Shown here: in pieces, positions 6,290 to 12,047 of the stretch | Layout of the letters: each line of letters opens with the position of its first letter | How positions within the stretch are numbered: the stretch's first letter is position 1 | Assembly (NCBI GenBank): GCA_035544675.1 | Contig: DATKCA010000240.1 | Location: forward strand, 1 to 14,586 | DNA: 14,586 nt | Reading direction: 5' to 3' | Source: DATKCA01 sp035544675 | Lineage (GTDB): Bacteria > Acidobacteriota > Thermoanaerobaculia > Gp7-AA8 | Position numbers and translations under genes: made by a program | The notes under the pieces: model-generated | The model's input: only the letters and a program-made list of their open reading frames with translations | Told to the model about the DNA's origin: nothing | Databases searched by the model: none

Positions 6290-6317
6290 TCGGTGCGTGC
6301 TGTCACCGAACGTTTTT
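6290..6317 (+). terminator. Weak candidate intrinsic terminator after the dioxygenase gene
   Basis: A 6-bp stem TCGGTG (6290-6295) / CACCGA (6304-6309) with an 8-nt loop is followed after 3 nt by five T residues (6313-6317). It starts 8 nt after the stop. The short stem makes it marginal. A second T-run lies at about 6328-6333. Confidence 0.35.
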
Positions 6318-6368
6318 CAATCGAAGATTTTTTGCACAAATCCTGATGTTTCAGCAACTACGGAACGC

Positions 6369-6397
6369 TTGACGGTGAAAAACCTCAACTGTATATT
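6369..6397 (+). promoter_or_regulatory. Sigma70-type promoter of the TPR-tonB-exbBD operon
   Basis: TTGACG (6369-6374), a 17-bp spacer and TATATT (6392-6397) match housekeeping promoter consensus at 5 of 6 positions in each box, with optimal spacing. It sits in the AT-rich part of the 194-bp gap. Expected transcription start is about 6404, giving a leader of about 73 nt before ATG 6477. No Fur-box-like palindrome or TPP/cobalamin-type riboswitch is evident, so iron or vitamin control is not visible. Confidence 0.7.
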
Positions 6398-6476
6398 CGC
6401 TCCCCACTGCCTGAAGCGGGCCGCCGGACTGCCTGACAGCGCCCTGCGAATTACATTCTGGGAGTTCGGAACAAGC

Positions 6477-7304
6477 ATGAAAAAGAAGCTGTGCCTTTCG
6501 GGGGCACTCATCGTATCCATTTTGCTCCTCACCAGTTGCCAGCAAGTGCAGGCGCGCATGGCCATCCGGGAGGGCAACGACTCTTACTCAAAAGAGGACT
6601 ACAGAGCGGCGCTGGGGTACTACACGCGTGCGCGAGAGATCGATCCGAAAGGTTTCCCGGACCTGGACAGAATGATCGGGTATTCGCGGATCGGACTCTA
6701 CAAGCCTGAAGACCAGTCGCCTCAGAACGAGCAGAACGCCACGCTGGCCGTCACCGAGCTTCGCAAGTACCTCCGGCAGCGTCCCAACGATCACATCGCC
6801 CGCGAAGCGCTCATCAACCTCTACCTCAACTCCAATCGCACCACCGACGCCATCAACTTCTTCAAGGAGTACCTGCAGCGGAATCCGGCCGACATCGAGG
6901 CCGTCCGCTCCATCGCCACGCTGTATGCGAAGCAGGGCGACTTCAACGAGTCGCTGAACTGGTACGAGAAGATCACGCTCCTCGACTCGAAGAACCCCGA
7001 GGCCTTCTACATCTTCGGGGTGGTGTGCTGGGAGAAAGTGGCAAAGAACCCGCCGGCCGACATGGCCGAGCGCCTGGCCATCATCGAGAAGGGAAGAGCG
7101 GCGCTGAACAGGGCCATGAACCTGCGGACCGATTACCTCGAGGCCATCGCATACCAGAATCTGCTGTACCGGCAGCAGGCCCTCATCGAGATCGACCCGG
7201 TCATTCAGCAGGAACTGATCGCCAAGGCTGACGACCTCCGCAACCAGGCCATGGAAATCAACAAGAAGCGGAAGGCTGCAGCCGCGGCACAGAAGGCGGG
7301 CTGA
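6477..7304 (+). CDS. TPR-repeat lipoprotein of the tonB operon
   Basis: A 275-residue lipoprotein. Residues 1-21 form a lipoprotein signal (MKKKLCLSG, hydrophobic core, lipobox L-T-S-C with lipidated Cys21). The mature part is made of tetratricopeptide helices: clear units at about 27-60 (EGNDSYSKEDYRAALGYYTRA), 88-137, 138-171 (YAKQGDFNESLNWYEK) and 205-235. The tail is charged and Ala/Lys-rich. The ATG at 6477 is chosen over the much longer open frame because it begins the lipoprotein signal; GGA at 6468-6470 is a modest ribosome site. It is the first gene of the operon, 12 nt before tonB. TPR lipoproteins generally act as scaffolds for envelope complexes, so a role in assembling or coupling the TonB motor is a context-based guess. 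The partner is unknown. Confidence 0.9.
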   Translation: MKKKLCLSGALIVSILLLTSCQQVQARMAIREGNDSYSKEDYRAALGYYTRAREIDPKGFPDLDRMIGYSRIGLYKPEDQSPQNEQNATLAVTELRKYLRQRPNDHIAREALINLYLNSNRTTDAINFFKEYLQRNPADIEAVRSIATLYAKQGDFNESLNWYEKITLLDSKNPEAFYIFGVVCWEKVAKNPPADMAERLAIIEKGRAALNRAMNLRTDYLEAIAYQNLLYRQQALIEIDPVIQQELIAKADDLRNQAMEINKKRKAAAAAQKAG

Positions 7305-7316
7305 CGGGATTTCATC

Positions 7317-8051
7317 ATGTTCGAAACTACGGTCGTCGAGTCGAAGAAGCATAAAGTCGGACTTCAGAAGTTCCTCACCCTCCCGGTGTCGCTTGCCCTG
7401 CACGTCATCGTGATCGCGGGGGCCATCTTCGGAGCGGTCTGGAACGTGGAGTTTCCGGCAAACTCGCCCGCGCAGGTGGCGCAGTATTCGGTTGCGGCCG
7501 CCCCTCCGCCCCCTCCGCCCCCTCCGCCTCCACCACCGAAAGCGGCGACCGTCAAACCGGTCGAGGTGAGGCCGGTCGAGATTCCGCGGGACATCCAGGA
7601 GCTTGCCCCCACCGTGGTGCCTGATCAGGTCACTCCGAGGGAGAGCGTGTCGGATGACGCCGGAGTGGAAGGGGGAGTGGAGGGCGGCGTGGAAGGCGGC
7701 GTGATCGGCGGTGTGGTGGGCGGCGTGGTGGGCGGAATCGTCGGGGAACAGAAAGCCGAAATTCCGCTTCGCGTCGGTGGGGACGTCAAGGCGCCGGTCG
7801 TTCTGACGCGCGTCGAGCCGACGTATCCCGAAGTGGCGCGCAAGGCGCGCATCTCCGGCATCGTCATCGTCGAGTGCATCATCGACAAGAATGGAAACGT
7901 CACGAACGTGCAGGTGCTCAAGCCGCTGCCGTTCGGTCTCGATCAGGCTGCAGCCGACGCGGTGCGGCGGTGGAAGTTCCGCCCCGGCACTCTCAACGGT
8001 CAGCCTGTGGACGTCATCTTCAATCTCACCGTCAACTTCAAACTAAACTAA
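7317..8051 (+). CDS. tonB: Energy transducer TonB
   Basis: A 244-residue inner-membrane protein that carries proton-motive energy from ExbB-ExbD to outer-membrane transporters. It has a short cytoplasmic N-terminus, one membrane helix at about 20-42, then a periplasmic spacer: 12 consecutive prolines at 63-74 and seven tetrapeptides of GV(E/I/V)G type at 116-143. The TonB C-terminal domain covers about 158-244, with VEPTYPEVARKARISG at 166-181, then strand GIVIVECIIDKNGNV and helix ADAVRRWKFRPG. Gly-Val repeats in the spacer are typical of acidobacterial TonB-like proteins in my experience; in E. coli the spacer is Pro-Glu/Pro-Lys. Stop 8049-8051 is followed by a GC hairpin before exbB. Being next to exbB and two exbD genes supports a dedicated motor, though no TonB-dependent receptor is in the window. 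Confidence 0.95.
   Translation: MFETTVVESKKHKVGLQKFLTLPVSLALHVIVIAGAIFGAVWNVEFPANSPAQVAQYSVAAAPPPPPPPPPPPPKAATVKPVEVRPVEIPRDIQELAPTVVPDQVTPRESVSDDAGVEGGVEGGVEGGVIGGVVGGVVGGIVGEQKAEIPLRVGGDVKAPVVLTRVEPTYPEVARKARISGIVIVECIIDKNGNVTNVQVLKPLPFGLDQAAADAVRRWKFRPGTLNGQPVDVIFNLTVNFKLN
7503..7538 (+). repeat. Oligoproline tract in tonB
   Basis: Twelve proline codons, partly as 9-bp units (CCTCCGCCC). The run encodes a rigid polyproline II segment of the periplasm-spanning arm and is likely to vary in length and to slow translation. Confidence 0.8.
7662..7745 (+). repeat. 12-bp tandem repeats in tonB encoding GVxG units
   Basis: Seven tandem 12-bp units encode GVEG three times, then GVIG, GVVG twice and GIVG. 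The units vary at synonymous and Val/Ile/Glu positions, so the array is not brand new. It probably gives the spacer flexibility and adjustable length. Confidence 0.85.
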
Positions 8052-8056
8052 GAATT

Positions 8057-8082
8057 CGAGCCGGCCGGTCGGCCGCGGCTCG
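8057..8082 (+). other. GC-rich intercistronic hairpin between tonB and exbB
   Basis: A 7-bp stem CGAGCCG (8057-8063) / CGGCTCG (8076-8082) has an inner GCC/GGC stem in the loop. It begins 6 nt after the tonB stop and ends just before the AGGAGG ribosome site at 8086-8091. No T-run follows, so it is more likely an mRNA processing or stability element than a terminator. Confidence 0.5.
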
Positions 8083-8100
8083 TACAGGAGGAATGGAATC

Positions 8101-8790
8101 ATGGATATGTCCTGGGGGCATATGTGGGCGCAGATGACGTTCGTCGGGAAGGCCGTCATCTTCATACTGATCTTCATGTCGGTTTATTCGCTGTGGGTGA
8201 TGATCGAGCGCTTTCTGATGTTTCAGCGGGCCAAGAATCAGTCGCTGAAGCTTCTGGGAGCGCTGTCGAACGTGCTCACCAAGAGTGACTACGCGCAGGC
8301 GATCGAGGTCACGAAGAAGTACAAGGACAGCCACCTGGCCAAAGTCATCGCGGCAGGGCTGCTCGAGTTCGAAGCGTCGCGCCGCGATAAACGGAACACC
8401 GATCCCGAGGTCACTGTCGAGGCGGCGCGGCAGGGCATGGACCGCACGGCCATGATCACCGTGGCGGAGATGAAGGAAAACCTCGGTGTGCTCGCCACCA
8501 CCGGCGCCACCGCGCCCTTCGTCGGCCTGTTCGGCACGGTCATCGGAATCGTCGGCGCCTTCCAGGGCATGGCGAAGTCGGGCGGCGGTATCGCCTCGGT
8601 GTCGGCCGGTATCTCCGAAGCGCTGATCGCCACGGCCGCCGGTCTGCTCGTGGCCATCCCGGCCGTGTGGGCGTACAACTACTTCCAGAACCGCGTCGAT
8701 CGCTTCACGGTGGAGATGTCGAACTCCGGCTCCGAAATGGCCATCTACTTCATGAAGGAAGCAGGGATCAATGAAAAGGCCGTCGGGTAG
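8101..8790 (+). CDS. exbB: MotA/TolQ/ExbB-family proton channel protein
   Basis: A 229-residue inner-membrane protein forming the pentameric stator that, with ExbD, conducts protons to energise TonB. It has three membrane helices at about 15-37, 128-152 and 172-194, in the normal ExbB topology with a large cytoplasmic loop (40-125). The conserved core is LGVLATTGATAPFVGLFGTV at 128-147 and SEALIATAAGLLVAIPA at 172-188. The start is strongly supported by AGGAGG with a 9-nt spacer. The last 20 nt overlap the start of exbD1, a sign of translational coupling and fixed stoichiometry. TolQ is the alternative name, but the neighbouring tonB favours ExbB. Confidence 0.95.
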   Translation: MDMSWGHMWAQMTFVGKAVIFILIFMSVYSLWVMIERFLMFQRAKNQSLKLLGALSNVLTKSDYAQAIEVTKKYKDSHLAKVIAAGLLEFEASRRDKRNTDPEVTVEAARQGMDRTAMITVAEMKENLGVLATTGATAPFVGLFGTVIGIVGAFQGMAKSGGGIASVSAGISEALIATAAGLLVAIPAVWAYNYFQNRVDRFTVEMSNSGSEMAIYFMKEAGINEKAVG

Positions 8791-9214
8791 CTCGCTCAGC
8801 AAGCTCAACAAGCAGCCGGCGATGAATGACATCAACGTCACGCCGCTCGTGGACGTGGTGCTCGTTCTCCTGATCATCTTCATGGTGGTGACGCCCATGC
8901 TCCAGAAGGGTGTGCCGGTCAACCTGCCGGTCACGGATGAGCCGCAGCAGACACCCGACACGGAGAAGCAGCTTCAGATCTCGGTGAAGGCGGACAACAC
9001 GGTCTACATCGGCCCGAACGTGGTGAGGAAAGACCAGGTCAAGTCGCTCCTCGCGGAGATCCAGCAGCGCACTCCCGACCGCGAGATCGCCGTGAAGGGA
9101 GATAGTCTGGTCAAGTACGGCGAGATCGTCGACGTCCTGAAGGCCTGCCGCGACGTCGGCTTCAATGACGTCGGCCTGATTGCGCAACCGAGGAAGACCC
9201 AGGAGGGCGTCTAG
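8771..9214 (+). CDS. exbD: ExbD/TolR-family biopolymer transport protein (copy 1)
   Basis: A 147-residue protein with a short cytoplasmic N-terminus, one membrane helix at about 24-44 carrying the essential proton-binding aspartate D28 in INVTPLVDVVLVLL, and a periplasmic ExbD domain (about 62-140). It starts within the end of exbB (20-nt overlap), preceded by AGGGA. The stop codon abuts the start of exbD2. It shares an exact 56-nt block with exbD2 across the transmembrane segment, while the remainder is strongly divergent. This indicates two specialised ExbD subunits in one motor. Confidence 0.95.
   Translation: MKRPSGSSLSKLNKQPAMNDINVTPLVDVVLVLLIIFMVVTPMLQKGVPVNLPVTDEPQQTPDTEKQLQISVKADNTVYIGPNVVRKDQVKSLLAEIQQRTPDREIAVKGDSLVKYGEIVDVLKACRDVGFNDVGLIAQPRKTQEGV
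8831..8886 (+). repeat. 56-bp exact direct repeat, copy in exbD1
   Basis: Identical at every base to 9251-9306, 420 bp downstream. It encodes INVTPLVDVVLVLLIIFMV, including the functional Asp. The flanks on both sides diverge at once. Confidence 0.95.
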
Positions 9215-9631
9215 ATGCAAGTCGGTGGCAGCGGCTCAACGATGTCCCAGATCAACGTCACGCCGCTCGTGGACGTGGTGCTCGTTCTCCTGATCATCTT
9301 CATGGTCATCACCCCCGTCATCCAGATGGGTTACCTGGTGCGCGTTCCTCCGCCCGCACCGGCCAACCTTCCTCCGTCGGCCATTCAGGACCAGATCGTC
9401 CTGAGGCTGGCACCGGGCGATCGCGTCTTCATCAACAAGGAAGAGATGAACAGCACTCAATTCCCGGCCCGGCTGCGGGAGGTGCTGCGCGGAAACACGA
9501 GCAAGATGGTGTTCTTCTCCGGCGGACGCGAAGTCGACTATGACTCGACGATACGCTTCCTCGACCTCGCCCGCGCGAGCGGTGCCCGCAACATCGGCAT
9601 CATCGTCGAGGATCCGACTGCGCCACAGTAA
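9215..9631 (+). CDS. exbD: ExbD/TolR-family biopolymer transport protein (copy 2)
   Basis: A 138-residue ExbD homologue starting on the base after the exbD1 stop, with an AGGAGGG ribosome site at 9201-9207 and a 7-nt spacer. The N-terminus is Gly/Ser-rich (MQVGGSGSTMSQ), followed by one membrane helix at about 16-36 with the essential aspartate D20, a Pro-rich segment (VPPPAPANLPPS) and a periplasmic domain ending EDPTAPQ. An internal ATG at 9242 is an alternative but lacks a ribosome site. It is the last gene of the operon, followed within about 30 nt by a strong intrinsic terminator. Two ExbD genes per operon are common in Myxococcota, Acidobacteriota and Bacteroidota-type motors. Confidence 0.95.
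   Translation: MQVGGSGSTMSQINVTPLVDVVLVLLIIFMVITPVIQMGYLVRVPPPAPANLPPSAIQDQIVLRLAPGDRVFINKEEMNSTQFPARLREVLRGNTSKMVFFSGGREVDYDSTIRFLDLARASGARNIGIIVEDPTAPQ
9251..9306 (+). repeat. 56-bp exact direct repeat, copy in exbD2
   Basis: Partner of 8831-8886, in the same frame and with the same encoded segment. Confidence 0.95.
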
Positions 9632-9635
9632 TTAG

Positions 9636-10448
9636 TTGTCAGATCACAGTTCAGAGATCAGAGGAGGACCCGCGCGGTCCTCCTTTGTTTTTGGCGGCCC
9701 GGCGCTGTTCCTCGCGCTGTACCTGGCCTCGTTCTTCGCCGGGCTGTTCCTTCGCTTCCCCTACACGCAGTGGGTGGCTTTCGCCGCTGTGCTGGTTGCC
9801 ACCGTCGCGTCGATCCGCCTTTGCGAGGGAGGCCGCTGGCCGCTTGGCCTGTCGGTGAGGACTCTTCATCACGTCCCCGTGGGCGTGCTTCTCGCCGTCG
9901 TGCTGGTCGGATCGGCCGACCTGGCCGTCATCGGTTCGACGCCCCTCCGCCACGGCTCCGGCTCCGGTTTCCCTTTGCGCGAGCTCGCCGCGATCTATCT
10001 GCCTGCGGTGTGTCACGAGGAGCTGCTCTTTCGCGGCTACGCCTTTCAGAAGCTGTGGCGCTGGAACCGCCGGGTCGCCATCTTGGGAGTCTCCGCGGCG
10101 TTCGCCCTCCTGCACGGATGGAACGACTGGATCACCCCGCTTGCCCTCGTCAACATCTTCCTCGGAGGCGTGCTGCTGTCGCTCGCTTACGAGCGCTTCA
10201 CCAGTCTCTGGCTGCCCGCGGGCATCCATCTGGGATGGAATCTGATGTCCGGGCCGGTTCTCGGGTATCCGGTGAGCGGGTTCATCCCTTCGGAGACGAT
10301 CTTCACCGTGGTGGGGTCGGGGCCGAGCGGACTGACCGGAGGGCCGTTCGGGATCGAGGGAAGCGGACTCATGACTGTGATCGAGCTCGCCGCCATCGGC
10401 GCTTTCGCATGGTCGAATGCCAGAGGCAGAATGCAGAGGGCAGAATGA
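9636..10448 (+). CDS. CPBP-family intramembrane metalloprotease
   Basis: A polytopic inner-membrane protein, 270 aa from TTG 9636, of the CPBP (CAAX prenyl endopeptidase-like, ABI; PF02517) family. The glutamate motif EExxxR is E128, E129 and R133 (HEELLFRGY); FxxxH is F156 and H160 (FALLHG); and HxxxN is H198 and N202 (HLGWN). About seven hydrophobic segments are present, from 22-40 to the C-terminal 245-259. In characterised members these residues form a metal-dependent active site; bacterial roles include processing of peptides and membrane proteins. The start is uncertain. TTG 9636 has no ribosome site and would place the upstream operon's terminator (9662-9692) inside the coding region. 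Later candidates are CTG 9705 or GTG 9774, the latter losing the first helix. The 3' end is built of GCAGAATG-type repeats that form a terminator-like hairpin. Confidence 0.8.
   Translation: MSDHSSEIRGGPARSSFVFGGPALFLALYLASFFAGLFLRFPYTQWVAFAAVLVATVASIRLCEGGRWPLGLSVRTLHHVPVGVLLAVVLVGSADLAVIGSTPLRHGSGSGFPLRELAAIYLPAVCHEELLFRGYAFQKLWRWNRRVAILGVSAAFALLHGWNDWITPLALVNIFLGGVLLSLAYERFTSLWLPAGIHLGWNLMSGPVLGYPVSGFIPSETIFTVVGSGPSGLTGGPFGIEGSGLMTVIELAAIGAFAWSNARGRMQRAE
9662..9692 (+). terminator. Intrinsic terminator of the tonB-exbBD operon
   Basis: An 8-bp perfect stem GGAGGACC (9663-9670) / GGTCCTCC (9676-9683), extendable by A-T at 9662/9684, has a 5-nt CGCGC loop and is followed by TTTGTTTTT. This is a textbook rho-independent terminator about 30 nt after the exbD2 stop. 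The DNA just upstream (9639-9662) is an AGATCA/CAGAG-rich simple sequence. The terminator overlaps the putative N-terminus of the CPBP gene. Confidence 0.85.
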
Positions 10449-10483
10449 ATGAGCGCGGTTTTGCATTCTGCACTCTGCCTTTT
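10433..10483 (+). terminator. Repeat-derived terminator-like hairpin at the CPBP gene end
   Basis: A 15-bp stem, GCAGAGGGCAGAATG (10433-10447) with CATTCTGCACTCTGC (10464-10478), has one mismatch and a 16-nt loop, and is followed by CTTTT. The left arm overlaps the last codons and stop (10446-10448) of the CPBP gene. A further GCAGAATGCA / TGCATTCTGC pairing is possible with DNA slightly upstream. The words GGCAGAATG and GCAGAGGGCAG recur in tandem from 10425. Confidence 0.65.
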
Positions 10484-10512
10484 CCATTTCCATCCGAATT
10501 CGGGAGAACGCA

Positions 10513-11685
10513 TTGAAAGACATCGTCATCGTTGATGGGGCGAGAACACCGATGGCCGAGTACAACGGTCACTTCACTGACATCAGCGCCATCGACCTCG
10601 CATCGATCGCGGCAAGAGAGGCGCTCTCGCGCAGCGGGTTCAGCGGCGAGGAAGTCGATCACGTCATCGTCGGCAATGCGCTGCAGACGTCGGGCGACGC
10701 GATCTACGGCGCGCGGCACGTCGGGCTGAAGGCGGGCGTTCCGATCCACGTTCCGGCGCTGACGGTCAACCGCCTCTGCGGCTCCGGGATCCAGTCGGTG
10801 ATCAACGCCGCCGAGCAGATCCAGCTCGATGAGTCGGAAACGGTGCTGGCGGGCGGCATGGAGAACATGTCGCAGGCGCCGCACGTGATACGGGGCGCGC
10901 GCAAGGGCTTCAAGCTCGGTCAGGGCTCGATCGAAGACTCGCTGATGGTCGCGCTGCTCGACTCGTACTGCGGGCTGTACATGGCTCAGACGGCGGAGAA
11001 CCTGGCGCGCAAATACGAGATTACGCGCGAGGAGCAGGATCGGTTTGCACTCCGCAGCCAGACGTGCGCCGCATCAGCGGCGGCCAACGGAAAGCTGCAG
11101 GATGAGATCGTCCCGGTGCCGGTGGGCCGCAAGGGGGAGCAGGTCACGACCGACGATCACATCCGTCCGGAGACCTCGATGGAAGGACTGGCGAAACTCA
11201 AGCCGGCGTTCGCGAAGGACGGATTCGTGACGGCCGGCAACGCGAGCGGCATCGTCGACGGCGCGGCGATGCTCACGGTGACCAGCGCGGAGACGGCGAA
11301 GAAGAAGGGGAGAAAGCCGCTGGGGAGGATCGTGTCATGGGGCATCGCCGGATGCGAACCGGAAGTGATGGGAATCGGGCCGGTTCCGGCGACGAAGATC
11401 GCGCTCAGCCGGGCCGGATTGAAGCTCGAGGATCTCGACCTCGTGGAGCTGAACGAGGCGTTCGCAGCGCAGGCTTTGGCGGTGGCCAGAGAGCTGGGCA
11501 TCGACATGAACAAGCTGAACGTCAACGGCGGTGCGATCGCATTGGGACATCCGCTGGCCGCTTCCGGAACGCGCCTTTTGCTGACGCTTCTGTACGAGCT
11601 TCGCCGGCGGAAGGGCAAGTACGGACTGGCGACGGCCTGCATCGGCGGGGGTCAGGGCATCGCCATGATCGTGGAGGCCATGTGA
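10513..11685 (+). CDS. Acetyl-CoA acetyltransferase (thiolase)
   Basis: A 390-residue cytoplasmic thiolase catalysing condensation of two acetyl-CoA to acetoacetyl-CoA, or thiolytic cleavage of 3-ketoacyl-CoA. The catalytic residues of the family are present: nucleophile C89 in NRLCGSG, H346 in ALGHPLAASG and C376 in TACIGGGQG, together with NEAFAAQ. Length is normal. The start is a TTG with a good GGGAG ribosome site at 10502-10506; no ATG fits. The protein is soluble with no signal. Its last bases overlap the GTG start of the small STN-like gene by 4 nt (GTGA). Whether it serves biosynthesis (mevalonate, polyhydroxybutyrate) or degradation cannot be told, since no partner dehydrogenase or CoA-transferase is present; hence no gene symbol. 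Confidence 0.95.
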   Translation: MKDIVIVDGARTPMAEYNGHFTDISAIDLASIAAREALSRSGFSGEEVDHVIVGNALQTSGDAIYGARHVGLKAGVPIHVPALTVNRLCGSGIQSVINAAEQIQLDESETVLAGGMENMSQAPHVIRGARKGFKLGQGSIEDSLMVALLDSYCGLYMAQTAENLARKYEITREEQDRFALRSQTCAASAAANGKLQDEIVPVPVGRKGEQVTTDDHIRPETSMEGLAKLKPAFAKDGFVTAGNASGIVDGAAMLTVTSAETAKKKGRKPLGRIVSWGIAGCEPEVMGIGPVPATKIALSRAGLKLEDLDLVELNEAFAAQALAVARELGIDMNKLNVNGGAIALGHPLAASGTRLLLTLLYELRRRKGKYGLATACIGGGQGIAMIVEAM

Positions 11686-12047
11686 GGCCTCGGGCCTCGG
11701 GCCTCGGGCCTCAGGGAGTGGCGCTTCTTCTCACGTTGCTGGTTTCGGGGAGCGCTGTCGCTGCGACCGAGAAGAGAATCAGCGAAGAGGAGAAGCCGGC
11801 TCGCGTGGCGCAGGAGTTGGCGGTGACGATCGACGTCAAGGACGCTGAGGCTGGCCAGATCCTCAGGAGCATGGCGCGGCAGTGTCGCGTCAGGAATCTG
11901 GCGATCGACGCGGCGGTGCAGGGCAAGGGGACCTTCTATTTCCAGGACGTGCCGTGTCGCACGGCCTTCCCGATCGTCCTGCGCTCTCTCGGCCTCGACG
12001 CGGTGTTCTATCCGAACGTCATTGCGGTGGGTACGCGGCCGCGCTGA
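11682..12047 (+). CDS. Small exported protein with a stand-alone STN (secretin/TonB N-terminal)-like domain
   Basis: A 121-residue predicted periplasmic protein. The GTG start overlaps the thiolase stop (GTGA) and has GGAGG at 11673-11677. It yields a complete signal peptide: n-region MRPRASGLGPQG, core VALLLTLLV and cleavage after SAVAA before TEK. A later GTG at 11718 (109 aa) is possible, but its only purine stretch is immediately adjacent. Residues about 48-118 resemble an STN domain (PF07660): VTIDVKDAEAGQILRSMARQ, then LAIDAAVQGKGTFYFQDVPCRTAF and LGLDAVFYPNVIAVG. In secretins and TonB-dependent receptors this fold precedes a channel, but nothing follows here. C68 and C92 could form a disulphide. 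The n-region is encoded by GGCCTCG repeats. Next, a VTT-family gene starts at the stop codon (TGATG). Role unknown. Confidence 0.75.
   Translation: MRPRASGLGPQGVALLLTLLVSGSAVAATEKRISEEEKPARVAQELAVTIDVKDAEAGQILRSMARQCRVRNLAIDAAVQGKGTFYFQDVPCRTAFPIVLRSLGLDAVFYPNVIAVGTRPR
11685..11717. repeat. GGCCTCG tandem repeat at the thiolase/STN gene junction
   Basis: Four GGCCTC units 8 bp apart begin on the last base of the thiolase stop and end in CAGGGA. The 23 nt at 11693-11715 are the exact reverse complement of 3904-3926, 7.8 kb away in an unrelated gene. The tract encodes the n-region (RPRASGLGPQG) of the STN protein signal peptide. Confidence 0.9.

Noticed and set aside
6283..6476. Riboswitch or Fur box upstream of the tonB operon
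   Set aside because: No conserved riboswitch core or Fur-like GATAATGATAAT pattern could be found; only a promoter and a weak terminator are supported.
9651..10565. 304-aa minus-strand open frame
   Set aside because: Shadow of the CPBP gene; Gln/Arg/Glu-rich with no hydrophobic core or domain.
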